A stretch of 64,000 nucleotides of DNA from Comamonas testosteroni (GCF_003569915.1 NZ_KZ984444.1:62001-126000), one strand, 5' to 3'. Counted from the first letter of the stretch, positions 43,234-51,947 are shown. Made by a program: numbers and translations. The notes: generated by a model from the letters alone, not told the origin.

Positions 43234-44301
43234 ATGAAACTGGCAACTTACAAGGACGGCTCGCGTGATGGTCAGCTGGTCGTGGTCTCGCGCGACCTGA
43301 GCATGGCCTGCTATGCCACCGGCATTGCCAACCGCATGCAGCAGGTGCTGGACGACTGGAGCTATATGGCTCCGCAGCTGCAGGACCTGTCGCACGAACT
43401 CAACCACGGCAAGGCCCGCCACGCCTTCCCGTTCGATCCCCGCCGCTGCATGGCCCCTCTGCCGCGCGCCTACCAGTGGGCCGATGGCTCGGCCTATATC
43501 AATCATGTGGAGCTGGTGCGCAAGGCCCGCAATGCCGAGGTGCCTGCCAACTTCTACACCGACCCGCTGATGTACCAGGGCGGCAGTGATGACTTCATCG
43601 GCCCCTGCGACGATGTGATCGTGCCCAGCACGGCCATGGGCATTGACTTCGAGGCCGAGATTGCCGTGGTCACCGGCGATGTGCCCATGGGCACGGACGC
43701 GCAGCAGGCGCTGGACGGTGTTCGTCTGGTCATGCTGGTCAACGATGTGAGTCTGCGCAACCTCATCCCCAACGAACTGGCCAAGGGTTTTGGCTTCTTC
43801 CAGAGCAAGCCTGCCACGGCCTTCAGCCCTGTGGCGGTGACGCTGGACGAGTTGGGCGACGCCTGGAAGGGCGGCCGTCTGCACCTGACGCTGCAATCGA
43901 CCTGGAATGGCCGCAAGGTGGGCATGTGCGACGCGGGTGATGACATGACCTTCCACTTCGGCCAGCTGATTGCCCATATCGCCAAGACCCGCAATGTGCG
44001 CGCAGGCTCCATCGTGGGCAGCGGCACGGTGAGCAACCCCGGCGTGGAAAGCGGCAAGGGCAAGGACAAGCGCATGGAATGGCCCAAGGGCTATAGCTGC
44101 ATTGCCGAAAAGCGCTGCATCGAAACCATTCAGGACGGCGCGCCCAAGACCGAATTCATGCAGTTTGGCGACACCATCCGCATCGAGATGAAGGGCAAGG
44201 ACGGCCAGAGCATTTTTGGCGCCATCGACCAGAACATTGCCCCGCCCGGCGGCAGCCGCGATGAGCAGGAAACCTCGGTCGTGGATACTCCCGAAGTCTG
44301 A
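43234..44301 (+). CDS. Fumarylacetoacetate hydrolase family protein
   Basis: 355 aa. The C-terminal FAH domain (about 120-330) has the metal-binding acidic residues in MGIDFEAEIAVVTGD and VMLVNDVSLRN, plus GFGFFQSKPATAFSPVAVT and GSIVGSGTVSNPG. An N-terminal domain (about 1-110) is present, as in the longer fumarylacetoacetase-like hydrolases of Burkholderiales. It would cleave a carbon-carbon bond of a ring-cleavage or tyrosine-pathway product; whether that is fumarylacetoacetate is uncertain because hmgA and maiA are not adjacent. GGGAGC precedes the ATG. Likely regulated by the divergent IclR. Confidence 0.88.
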   Translation: MKLATYKDGSRDGQLVVVSRDLSMACYATGIANRMQQVLDDWSYMAPQLQDLSHELNHGKARHAFPFDPRRCMAPLPRAYQWADGSAYINHVELVRKARNAEVPANFYTDPLMYQGGSDDFIGPCDDVIVPSTAMGIDFEAEIAVVTGDVPMGTDAQQALDGVRLVMLVNDVSLRNLIPNELAKGFGFFQSKPATAFSPVAVTLDELGDAWKGGRLHLTLQSTWNGRKVGMCDAGDDMTFHFGQLIAHIAKTRNVRAGSIVGSGTVSNPGVESGKGKDKRMEWPKGYSCIAEKRCIETIQDGAPKTEFMQFGDTIRIEMKGKDGQSIFGAIDQNIAPPGGSRDEQETSVVDTPEV

Positions 44302-44321
44302 TTTCGATTTCGGAGACCCTC

Positions 44322-45383
44322 ATGCGCGCCTTGTGCAATGCCCCCGTGATTCGACGCAGCCTGCTCGCGGCTGCCATGGCCTTGTCCGCCACCTGGGCGC
44401 AGGCCGCGCCTGAGCAGGACCAATCTCTCAAGGACATTCCCATGCCTGCGGCGGCTGCGGCGACAACCTGCCCCGCCAAGGCCAGCCTGCCCACGCATGC
44501 CGAGCTGCAGCAATGGGCGCAGAACCCGCAGGATCGCGGGCTTTTGTGGCGCATCAGCCATGGCGGGCGCAGCAGCTGGCTGTACGGCACTATCCACACG
44601 GCGCGGCGCGAATGGCTGATGCCCGGACGCACCGTGATGGGCGCGCTGCATGGCGCGGACAAGCTGGCGCTGGAACTCAATGTGCTGGACCCCGAAGTCG
44701 TCAAGGAACTGAGCAACGGCATGAAGGCTCGTGACGATCTGCCCGAGCTGGCGGCGGGGCTGAACGCCCGACTGGAAAACCAGCGCAAGCAGGCCTGTGC
44801 CGAAGACATGGCGGCCATGCGCCCCGACGCCCAGGTGCTGGGTCTGCTGGGCCTGGCGGGTCGCGCCTATGGGCTGGACCCCAGCTATGGCGTGGACATG
44901 ATGCTGGCGGGCATGGCCCATGGCATGAAAAAGCCGCTGGTCGGGCTGGAGACGCCCGAGGTGCAGCTCAAGGAGCTGTTCTCCAGCGATCCGGTGGTGG
45001 TCGAAGAAAACGTCAGCGATGGTCTGACGCAGCTGGAAAGCGGCAAGGCCCCGCAGATGCTCAACTTCATGGCCGACCTCTGGGCCGACGGCAAGCAGGA
45101 AAAGCTGGAGAACTATGCCGACTGGTGCGACTGCGCCAACACCCCGCGCGAGCGTGCCCAGCTCAAGCGCCTGATGGACGACCGTAACCCCGGCATGGCC
45201 GACGGCATTGTCAATCTGCTCAAGGAAGGCACTGTCTTTGCCGCCGTGGGCGCGCTGCACACCGTGGGGCCCAATGGCCTGCCCACGCTGCTGCGCAAAA
45301 AAGGCTACAAGGTCGAGCGCGTGAAGTTCAAGACGCGCACCACGACTGTTCCCAAGGACGCTTCCAAAGATGTCCCCAGATAA
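44322..45383 (+). CDS. TraB/GumN family secreted protein
   Basis: 353 aa. A signal peptide (RRSLLAAAMALSATWAQA) is followed by the TraB/GumN fold: LLWRISHGGRSSWLYGTIHTARREWLMPG with the conserved GTxH, LALELNVLDPEVV, PLVGLETPEVQLKEL and VFAAVGALHTVGPNGLPTLLRKKGYKVERV. These belong to the Tiki/ChaN/EreA-like superfamily; metalloprotease-like activity has been shown for Tiki, while most bacterial members are uncharacterised. It starts 20 bp after the FAH-family gene and is probably co-transcribed. A second member of the superfamily (ChaN-like) lies at 38167-39033. Confidence 0.88.
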   Translation: MRALCNAPVIRRSLLAAAMALSATWAQAAPEQDQSLKDIPMPAAAAATTCPAKASLPTHAELQQWAQNPQDRGLLWRISHGGRSSWLYGTIHTARREWLMPGRTVMGALHGADKLALELNVLDPEVVKELSNGMKARDDLPELAAGLNARLENQRKQACAEDMAAMRPDAQVLGLLGLAGRAYGLDPSYGVDMMLAGMAHGMKKPLVGLETPEVQLKELFSSDPVVVEENVSDGLTQLESGKAPQMLNFMADLWADGKQEKLENYADWCDCANTPRERAQLKRLMDDRNPGMADGIVNLLKEGTVFAAVGALHTVGPNGLPTLLRKKGYKVERVKFKTRTTTVPKDASKDVPR

Positions 45384-45461
45384 GGACATGCGCCACCCGA
45401 ATTAAATCTATAAAGCGGCGCAATACACAAAATCAAACCTAGCAACAAGGAGACAAAAACG

Positions 45462-46436
45462 ATGGATCGTCGTCAATTTCTGAGCGCTGTGGCTGCCACT
45501 TCGGCAGCCGCTGCATCCCCCTTTGCCATGGCCCAGGAATGGCCTGCCAACCCCGTGCGCTGGGTGGTTCCCTACCCACCCGGAGGCGGCACCGACGTGC
45601 TGGCACGTACCGTGGCCGAAGCCATGCGCAAGACGCTGAACCAGACCATCGTGGTGGACAACCGCCCCGGTGCTTCCACCAATATCGGTGGTCAGCTGGT
45701 GGCCTCGGCCAAGCCCGATGGCTACACCATCATGTCGGCCGACAACGCCATCCTGGCCTATAACGAGCACCTGTTCAGCAAGCTGCCTTTCAGCCCTGAA
45801 AAAGACTTCACCTACATTGGTGGCATCAGCCGCTTCCCCATGGCGCTGGTGGTCAACCCGAACTTTGAAGCCAAGGATTTCAAGGAATTCCTGGCCTACG
45901 CCAAGGCCAACCCCGGCAAGCTCAACTACGCTTCGCCCGGCAATGGCTCGCCCCACCATCTGGCCATGGAGCTGTTCAAGAACCGCACCGGCACCTTCCT
46001 CACCCACATCCCCTACAAGGGCGCTGCGCCCGCGCTGGCCGATGTGATGGGCGGGCAAGTGCCCTGCATGTTCCTGGACCTGGCTTCGGGCCTGCCTGTG
46101 ATCCAGTCCGGCAAGGTGCGCGCTCTCGCCATCTGCACGGCCAAGCGCGTGCCCAATCTGCCCAATGTGCCGACGCTGGCCGAGCTGGGCATCAAGGACT
46201 CCGAGGTCTATGCCTTCCAGGGCATTCTGGGCCCCAAGAACCTGCCGCCCGCCATCGTGCAGCGCATCAACGGCGATCTGCAAAAAGCGCTCAAGGACCC
46301 CGATGTGGTCAAGCGCATGGCCGACTTCGGCATGGAAGCCCTGCCCGGCACCCCCGAGCAGTTCCACGCCATGGCCCGCGCCGAAGCCAAGCGCTGGGGT
46401 GCGGTCATCAAGTCCGCCGGTGTGAAGCTCGATTAA
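45462..46436 (+). CDS. Bug-family tripartite tricarboxylate transporter substrate-binding protein
   Basis: 324 aa. A signal peptide with MDRRQFLSAVAATSAAAA could be Tat-type (DRRQFL). The mature protein begins WPANPVRWVVPYPPGGGTDVLARTVAEAM, the Bug/TctC signature, and carries PGNGSPHHLAMELF and YKGAAPALADVMGGQVPCMF. It binds a carboxylate in the periplasm. No TctA/TctB membrane genes are near, which is usual for orphan Bug proteins in Burkholderiales. AAGGAGA precedes the ATG. A terminator follows. Confidence 0.93.
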   Translation: MDRRQFLSAVAATSAAAASPFAMAQEWPANPVRWVVPYPPGGGTDVLARTVAEAMRKTLNQTIVVDNRPGASTNIGGQLVASAKPDGYTIMSADNAILAYNEHLFSKLPFSPEKDFTYIGGISRFPMALVVNPNFEAKDFKEFLAYAKANPGKLNYASPGNGSPHHLAMELFKNRTGTFLTHIPYKGAAPALADVMGGQVPCMFLDLASGLPVIQSGKVRALAICTAKRVPNLPNVPTLAELGIKDSEVYAFQGILGPKNLPPAIVQRINGDLQKALKDPDVVKRMADFGMEALPGTPEQFHAMARAEAKRWGAVIKSAGVKLD

Positions 46437-46458
46437 GCGCAGCCGCGCTGAAAACACC

Positions 46459-46486
46459 AAGGCCCGGGATCACCGGGCCTTTTTTG
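46459..46486. terminator. Rho-independent terminator after the Bug gene
   Basis: AAGGCCCGG (46459-46467), loop GATCA, CCGGGCCTT (46473-46481), then more Ts. It lies between convergent genes, the Bug receptor and the RidA-like gene. Confidence 0.88.
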
Positions 46487-46540
46487 ATTCAAATTGCCAC
46501 TCAGTCTATGTCTTGTATAGGCTGAATGCTATTGATTTGT
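46486..46540 (-). repeat. Dispersed TAGCT-type repeat, copy 9 (divergent copy)
   Basis: In reverse orientation: ACAAATCAATAGCATTCAGC, then CTATACAAGACATAGACTGAG and TGGCAATTTGAATC. The core has AATAGCA instead of AATAGCT, but the rest of the layout is the same. It lies just after the terminator and before the RidA-like stop. Confidence 0.5.
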
Positions 46541-46551
46541 GAGTGGCTCAA

Positions 46552-47088
46552 TTACTTGGCAGCCTTGGCCTGACGCACGGCCACCACTTCGATCTCTACA
46601 TACCAGGCGGGGTTGGCCAGCGCTGCAATCTGGAAGGCCGAGCGCGAGGGCAGATTGGGCTGAGCCTCGGTGCCGAAGTACTGGGTGTAGCCGCGCATAA
46701 AACCGGCAAAGTCCATCTTGTTGCCCTTGGCGGGGTCGGCCACCAGGAAGACCTGCATCTTCACCACATCGCCCATGGTCAGGTTCATGCTCTTGAGCTG
46801 CTCGTCAATGCTCTTGAGCACGCCCACGGTCTGGCCTTCGGTATCGCCACCATAGGCCGCAGGGTCGGTTGCGGGCTTGGACTTGTCCACCACGGGCGGC
46901 ACCTTGCCGGACAGATAGACCAGGCGGGCATCGGGCGGCAGCTCTACCGCAGCCGAGATGGGAAAGTTGGAGCCAGGTGTCTTGTAGCGCACCACATCGC
47001 CGCCGCCAGCGGTGGTGGCAGCGCAGCCGGTCAGCAGCGCGGCGGTGCCAAGGATGGAGGCGGTGAGGGTGGTCTTGAGAATATTCAT
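46552..47088 (-). CDS. RidA-family lipoprotein
   Basis: 178 aa. A lipoprotein signal (TASILGTAALLTGC, lipidated C22) precedes a YjgF/YER057c/UK114 domain (about 45-175): LVYLSGKVPPVV, VGVLKSIDEQLKSMNLTMGDVVKMQVFLVAD and NLPSRSAFQIAALANPAWYVEIEVVAV. R149 corresponds to the arginine that lets RidA hydrolyse imines and enamines, and the nearby glutamates are also present, so imine deaminase activity is plausible. RidA proteins normally act in the cytosol; a membrane-anchored exported form is unusual. It is the third gene after an exported amine oxidase and a cytochrome c, so it probably hydrolyses the imine product in the periplasm. AAGGAGAT precedes the ATG. Confidence 0.88.
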   Translation of the reverse strand: MNILKTTLTASILGTAALLTGCAATTAGGGDVVRYKTPGSNFPISAAVELPPDARLVYLSGKVPPVVDKSKPATDPAAYGGDTEGQTVGVLKSIDEQLKSMNLTMGDVVKMQVFLVADPAKGNKMDFAGFMRGYTQYFGTEAQPNLPSRSAFQIAALANPAWYVEIEVVAVRQAKAAK

Positions 47089-47107
47089 GGGATCTCCTTG
47101 AATTTGT

Positions 47108-47593
47108 TTATGGGGTGACGCGGAAAGGCTTGACGTCGGCTGCCGTGATGGTGTCCTTGTACTGATTGCCAAAGTTGCTGCGCACATAGTTCACGACATT
47201 GGCAATCTGCTCATCGCTGAGCTTGGGGGCAAACGAGGGCATGCCGTGCAAGCCGTTCATCACCACGGATACGGGGTAGGCCGCCGCAGCCAGCTTGGGG
47301 TTGGACGCCAGTGCGGGGTAAAAGCCCGCGCCCTTGGCACCTTCGCCCTTGGCCATGTGGCAGCCCTGGCAGGTGGCCTGGTACAGCGCTTCGCCGCCAA
47401 TCTGGGTAAAGCGGGGGCGAACGGACGAGAAGTTCTTCATCAGCGCCTGGGTCTCAGAGTCCGAGATGGCAAAGACGGCGGCGGACTGCAGCGGCAGCAG
47501 GTTCTTCACGTCCTGAGATTGGGCCTGTGCGCTGGTGGCAAAACCCAGAACCAGGGCGCTGGTGGCGATGACGGCGGCGGTGAATCGGTGCAT
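47108..47593 (-). CDS. Exported class I c-type cytochrome
   Basis: 161 aa. A signal peptide (ATSALVLGFATSAQA) is followed by one haem site CQGCH (C75, C78, H79) and a likely axial methionine M118 in GLHGMPSF. The C-terminal helix LSDEQIANVVNYVRSNFG is typical of periplasmic electron carriers and dehydrogenase partner subunits. It lies 20 bp after the flavin amine oxidase gene and 19 bp before the RidA-like gene. The arrangement suggests it accepts electrons from the flavoenzyme in the periplasm and passes them to the respiratory chain. AGGAGA precedes the ATG at 47593. Confidence 0.92.
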   Translation of the reverse strand: MHRFTAAVIATSALVLGFATSAQAQSQDVKNLLPLQSAAVFAISDSETQALMKNFSSVRPRFTQIGGEALYQATCQGCHMAKGEGAKGAGFYPALASNPKLAAAAYPVSVVMNGLHGMPSFAPKLSDEQIANVVNYVRSNFGNQYKDTITAADVKPFRVTP

Positions 47594-47613
47594 GGTTTTT
47601 CTCCTGTGTTTCA

Positions 47614-49209
47614 TCAGACGGCCAAGGCCTTGGCATGCAGGCGCTGGATGGCGTCCAGCGAGGACAGCACGGCACCTTCCTGCCATGCGGGGATGTACGA
47701 GACATGCTCGCCCGCCAGCACCAGTCGGCCATCGACTTGCGCGAGGTTTTTGTAGTGCTGCTCGCGCAGTGCATCGGTCCAGTTGCCGAAGCAGCCGTTG
47801 ATCCAGGGCATGCGGTGCCAGGCGACGGAGACGCCGTTGAGGAACTCCTTCTTGTACTGGGGGTGAATCTGCGAGCCGTACTCCAGCGCCAGGCGAATGC
47901 GCTCTGCCGGCTTGAGCGAGGAGAAGCGGTAGGAGTTGCTGTTCTCGAAGCAGTACGCGCCCAGCAGCACGGCGGGGCCGCTGCCCATATAGCCGGTGGA
48001 GGGGTAGGAGATCTGCTGAATCGGCAGATCAGTGTTGGTGATGCCGCCGTAGATGCGCTCGTCTTCTTCCCAGAAGCGGCGCTTGAATTCCAGGCCGATC
48101 TTCATGGAGCTGCCATAGGGCACGGCAGCAATGGCGTTTTGCATCTCGCTGCTGGCCTGCACTTCGATCTGGCTCAGGATGGACAGCGGAATCGTGCACA
48201 CGCACCAGTCGGCGCGGGCCTGCTGGGTTGCGCCGGGTTTGAGCGCGTCCACATAGTCCACCGTCACGCCCTTGTCGTTCTGCGCAATCTTGGTGACCTT
48301 GGTGTGGTAGCGGATGGTGCTGCCCAGCTCGCGCGCCATGGCCTGAGCCAGCATGTCCATGCCGCCTTCGGGCTGGAAGATGGTGCTCTGGAACTCATAC
48401 ACATTGCCCGCACCCATCTGACGCCACAGCTCGGACTGCAGCAGCTCGCTCAGGCCCATCGGTGTGGAAGGCTTGGCCAGCGCCATCAGGCCGCCGCCCG
48501 GGTCGATGTCATAGCCACGGAAGTCGCTCATGGCATTGCTGGCGCGGTAGCGGTAGTCCTTGTCCAGCACGCCCCAGGCCTTGAGGCCTTCGAGCAGCTT
48601 CTGGCGGTCTTCCAGGCTCACGGCCTGATCGAGCGCGCCCTGGTTGGTCGCCTTGGACAGCAGCTCGGCCACATGGCCGTACACATCGGTCTGGATGTGG
48701 CGAAAGCGCTGGGGCTTGCCGCCCAGCTTCTTGCTGTTGTGCAGATAGGCGTTGTAGTTGACCTGGTTGAAGGTCTCAAGCTTGATGCCAAAGCGCTTGT
48801 AGTAGTCCAGCATCGCATGGTGGTGGTAGGGCACGCGCCATGGGCCGGGGTTGATGTAGTTGCCCTTGGCAAAGCCCACCTTCTGAGTGGTGCCGTCCAG
48901 CTCGGTGAACTCGTCACCGCCGCGCAGCGTCCAGGCACGGCCGCCGGCGCGGCCCTGAAACTCCAGCACCTGCACCTTGTAGCCCGCAGCGCGCAGCTCA
49001 TGCGCCGCCACCAGACCGGCTAGACCCGCGCCCAGCACCAGAACCGTGGAACCAGGCTTGGCGTTGCTGAGCTTGACGGGGCCGCTGTAGTGAGACTCGG
49101 CGGCGTAGCCCAGTGAACTCATGGCTTGGTACATGGCACTGCCGCCGGCGACCTTCCCAATCATGGAAAGCAGTTGTCTGCGGCTGACGTGCTTGCTTGG
49201 CTCTGACAT
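47614..49209 (-). CDS. Exported flavin monoamine oxidase-family enzyme
   Basis: 531 aa. The N-terminus SRRQLLSMIGKVAGGSAMYQAM has a twin-arginine pair at 10-11 followed by a moderately hydrophobic stretch, a likely Tat signal, consistent with export of a folded flavoprotein. FAD-binding features: GAGLAG at 60-65, the ribose-binding E83 in VLEFQGRAGGRAW, and the C-terminal RLVLAGEHVSYIPAWQEGAV. The family oxidises primary or secondary amines or L-amino acids to imines. Placement before a cytochrome c and a RidA-like gene suggests it works as a dehydrogenase feeding cytochrome c, as known for nicotine oxidoreductase NicA2 with CycN, rather than as an O2-using oxidase. Substrate unknown. Confidence 0.9.
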   Translation of the reverse strand: MSEPSKHVSRRQLLSMIGKVAGGSAMYQAMSSLGYAAESHYSGPVKLSNAKPGSTVLVLGAGLAGLVAAHELRAAGYKVQVLEFQGRAGGRAWTLRGGDEFTELDGTTQKVGFAKGNYINPGPWRVPYHHHAMLDYYKRFGIKLETFNQVNYNAYLHNSKKLGGKPQRFRHIQTDVYGHVAELLSKATNQGALDQAVSLEDRQKLLEGLKAWGVLDKDYRYRASNAMSDFRGYDIDPGGGLMALAKPSTPMGLSELLQSELWRQMGAGNVYEFQSTIFQPEGGMDMLAQAMARELGSTIRYHTKVTKIAQNDKGVTVDYVDALKPGATQQARADWCVCTIPLSILSQIEVQASSEMQNAIAAVPYGSSMKIGLEFKRRFWEEDERIYGGITNTDLPIQQISYPSTGYMGSGPAVLLGAYCFENSNSYRFSSLKPAERIRLALEYGSQIHPQYKKEFLNGVSVAWHRMPWINGCFGNWTDALREQHYKNLAQVDGRLVLAGEHVSYIPAWQEGAVLSSLDAIQRLHAKALAV

Positions 49210-49465
49210 GTTTTTTTACCTTTCTTGCGGACGGGCCTACGCATGGATCTGCATGCGTCTTGGCAAGACAGCTTGAGCAAGAGGTGTGCCAGACGTTTCC
49301 TACAAAAGAAAACTTCCTAAAAATCAATCACTTGTTATGCATTTGAGGTGCTCTTGGCTTCTAGTCCTTTGCACATATAGGGTGCATGCTCACTAATTTG
49401 GAGCATATGCGCCATACCAGTGCATGGCTTTGCGTTCAAGCCGCTCTCCGCTAAGCTGGCTTTCC

Positions 49466-49855
49466 ATGAAAAGCGGCAAGCAACGCAAGGCAGAAATTCA
49501 GCAGCAGCGCGCCGCGCGTGCGCTCAAAACCGTGGTGGCCAAGCCCGCTCAACCGGCGCTGCCAGCGCAGGGCACAGCGCCGTGCAACCCGCTCAAGCTC
49601 GCGCCATACAACAGCTACGGCCAGCCCGACTTTGTGGCGCGTGGCTACTATCAGGATCAGCCGTTTTGCTGCAAGGACTGCGGCAAGCAGGAGGTCTGGA
49701 CCGCCACGCGGCAAAAGTGGTGGTACGAGGTGGCGCAGGGCCAGGTGTTCACCACCGCCAACCGCTGCAACAGCTGCCGCCGCAAGGAGCGTGAACGCAT
49801 CGCCGAGGCGCGGCGCATTCAGCAGCAGGGCATGCAGAACAAGGAGGCTTTATGA
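49466..49855 (+). CDS. Zinc-ribbon domain protein
   Basis: 129 aa. A basic N-terminus (MKSGKQRKAEIQQQRAARALK) is followed by a zinc ribbon with cysteine pairs CCKDCGK and CNSCRRKER around EVWTATRQKWWYEVAQGQ, a pattern of small conserved zinc-ribbon proteins of unknown role. Basic tails suggest nucleic-acid contact, as inference. The frame is open upstream to 49424, but the ATG at 49466 gives the family-like start. Its stop overlaps the next gene's start by 4 bp (ATGA), so the two are translationally coupled. Confidence 0.82.
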   Translation: MKSGKQRKAEIQQQRAARALKTVVAKPAQPALPAQGTAPCNPLKLAPYNSYGQPDFVARGYYQDQPFCCKDCGKQEVWTATRQKWWYEVAQGQVFTTANRCNSCRRKERERIAEARRIQQQGMQNKEAL

Positions 49856-50169
49856 AACGCGGCATCTCGTGGCTGCTGACCTTGACGGGTCTGGTGCTGG
49901 TGCCTGCATTTGCGTGGTGGCGGGGGCAGCAGTTTCTCGATGAGCAACGCACGCAGGACGGCTTTGCCTGCGGCATGCCCATCCTCGGCCTGTACCTGCT
50001 GGCCGTCATCGTTGCGGGCCTGCTCTCGCTGGTCGCCACAGTGCTCAACGGTTTGGCTCTCAGGGCCTTGCCCGCACCGCGCCACCCGCTGCGCATTCTG
50101 GAGCTGGTGGTGATCGCTGCGCCGCTGATGCTGGCCGCCGTGTTTACGGCGGTGTTTATCGTGGGGTGA
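49852..50169 (+). CDS. Small three-helix membrane protein, unknown function
   Basis: 105 aa. Membrane segments at about 7-22 (ISWLLTLTGLVLVPAFAWW), 42-66 (GMPILGLYLLAVIVAGLLSLVATVL) and 82-103 (ILELVVIAAPLMLAAVFTAVFIV), with short charged loops (RGQQFLDEQRTQDG). No recognised family. It overlaps the zinc-ribbon gene by 4 bp and is convergent with the diguanylate cyclase gene 16 bp beyond its stop. The translational coupling suggests the two small proteins act together, but no role can be given. Confidence 0.75.
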   Translation: MKRGISWLLTLTGLVLVPAFAWWRGQQFLDEQRTQDGFACGMPILGLYLLAVIVAGLLSLVATVLNGLALRALPAPRHPLRILELVVIAAPLMLAAVFTAVFIVG

Positions 50170-50185
50170 TTTGCCGGAGCGGTTC

Positions 50186-51814
50186 TTAGTGAACCAGCTC
50201 TTCGTTTCGCTCGTCGATGGAAGGCTCGGACCCTTTGACCACCACGCGGTTGCGGCCGCTGCGCTTGGCCACGTAGAGCATGGCATCTGCCTGCTTGAAG
50301 ACGGTCTGGATATCGTCATCGCTCTCGGGCCATTGCGCCACCCCCAGCGAGATGGTGACGCTTCCCACCACCGGCAGCTGCATGGCCTGCACCAGCTTGC
50401 GCAGGCGCTCGGCCACCTGCGCGGCGGCATCCAGCGGTGCGCCGGGCAGCAGCAGCAGAAATTCTTCACCGCCCACACGGCAAGGGACGTCGTCCGCGCG
50501 TGAGACATCGCGCATGGTGCGCGCCAGCTGCTTGAGGACCTGGTCGCCCGCATCATGACCAAAGCTGTCGTTGACCTTTTTGAAGAAGTCGATGTCTATG
50601 GCCACCACGGCAAACGGCGTGGCCTGCCGCTGAAAAGTGGTGACTGCGGCTTCCAGATGGCGGCGGTTGCCCAGGCCGGTCAGCGGGTCGGTGTTCACGT
50701 CCTCGCGCAGCTTGGTGATATTGCGCTGCAGCAGGCCAATGCCTTTGAGCATGGCTTTCTTCAGCTCCTGCGCTTCAAAGTACCAGGATTTGACGTCCTG
50801 AATGTTCTGTGCGGTCTCGGGCTTGTCCATATCCTGCGCGCCATCGGCCAGTTGGCGCAGCGGGCTGGCAATGCGGCGGGCGCTCCACCAGATCACGACC
50901 AGCATCAGCAGTGCAATCGGCAGCGTCTTGTAGAGCACCGAGCGCATCAGCGTATTGAGCGGCGCCATAGTCGCGGCCTTGGGGCGCTGGGCCACGATGC
51001 CCCAGCCGGTGGAGGGCACGACCGCATAGCCGGCCAGCATGTCCACGCCCTTGCTGTTGACCAGCGGTGTCTTGCCGGACTCACCCAGGCTGACCTGATT
51101 GATGGCGTCGTTATTGGTGATCTGGCTGCCTACGCGGCTGCTGTCGGGGTGGTAGATGATGAATTTGTTCTTGTCCACCACGTAGACATAGGACTCGTCC
51201 TGATAGAAGTGCGAGCCCAGCAGCGTGTCCAGCATGCTTTCCTGCTTGAGGTAGATGCTGCCGCCCACGGCGCCCAGATACTCGCCCTTGTCGCTGAAGA
51301 TGGGCTGGGAGATGAAGACGATGAAGTTGCCCGTGACGGCCATATAGGGCTGGCTGATGACGGGGCCCTTGGCCTCCAGCGCCTCGACCACGCCCTCGCT
51401 TTGCAGCGTCTTGCCCTTGATCTGCAGCGTCTCTGGCGATGTGGCCAGCACATAGCCGGTGTTGGTGAAGATGGTGACCGAGTTGAAGCTCTCGGTCTGC
51501 AGCCGCAGGCGCGCAGCCTCGGCGTTCAGATAGGCGGTGTCGTCCAGATGGTGGGCCAGCAGCTTGGCACTGTAGTCCAGTTGCTGCAGCGCGGACTGCA
51601 GAAAGTCGTCCGTGCTGCGCGCCAGCTTGGTCGCGTAGGCGTAGTGGCCGTCCAGCGTGTTGTCTATCAGTTGCTCACGCTGCACCAGATAGCCGGCGTA
51701 GAAGGTGTTGGCAAACGGAATCAGCGCGCTGCAGATGGTCAGCACCAGAATCAGGCGACGCAGATCCAGCCGGGTGGCGGGCCGGGCGGACTTTTCGAGC
51801 TTTGTGGATGGCAT
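50186..51814 (-). CDS. Membrane diguanylate cyclase with Cache sensor domain
   Basis: 542 aa. Two membrane segments (about 20-43 and 292-312) flank a periplasmic double-Cache sensor (YVLATSPETLQIKGKTL, YLGAVGGSIYLKQESMLDTLLG, YVYVVDKNKFIIYHPD). The cytoplasmic GGDEF domain has an intact GGEEF at 448-452 and an RxxD inhibitory site (R439-D442) exactly five residues before it, so it should make c-di-GMP and be product-inhibited. The Cache domain probably senses a small periplasmic molecule. It is the opposite activity to that expected of the EAL protein at 35423-38140. Confidence 0.94.
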   Translation of the reverse strand: MPSTKLEKSARPATRLDLRRLILVLTICSALIPFANTFYAGYLVQREQLIDNTLDGHYAYATKLARSTDDFLQSALQQLDYSAKLLAHHLDDTAYLNAEAARLRLQTESFNSVTIFTNTGYVLATSPETLQIKGKTLQSEGVVEALEAKGPVISQPYMAVTGNFIVFISQPIFSDKGEYLGAVGGSIYLKQESMLDTLLGSHFYQDESYVYVVDKNKFIIYHPDSSRVGSQITNNDAINQVSLGESGKTPLVNSKGVDMLAGYAVVPSTGWGIVAQRPKAATMAPLNTLMRSVLYKTLPIALLMLVVIWWSARRIASPLRQLADGAQDMDKPETAQNIQDVKSWYFEAQELKKAMLKGIGLLQRNITKLREDVNTDPLTGLGNRRHLEAAVTTFQRQATPFAVVAIDIDFFKKVNDSFGHDAGDQVLKQLARTMRDVSRADDVPCRVGGEEFLLLLPGAPLDAAAQVAERLRKLVQAMQLPVVGSVTISLGVAQWPESDDDIQTVFKQADAMLYVAKRSGRNRVVVKGSEPSIDERNEELVH

Positions 51815-51947
51815 CAGGTCAGGGGCCGGCAGCTGCTCCGGGCCCCTCTCCCCCAGGGGTCTCAGATTCCTGCCGTTTTATTCGTTGGCTGAGCCGCATT
51901 ATCTGGCGCTTGCCAATAACCGGTCTTGGTGATCACCACAGTCCGCT

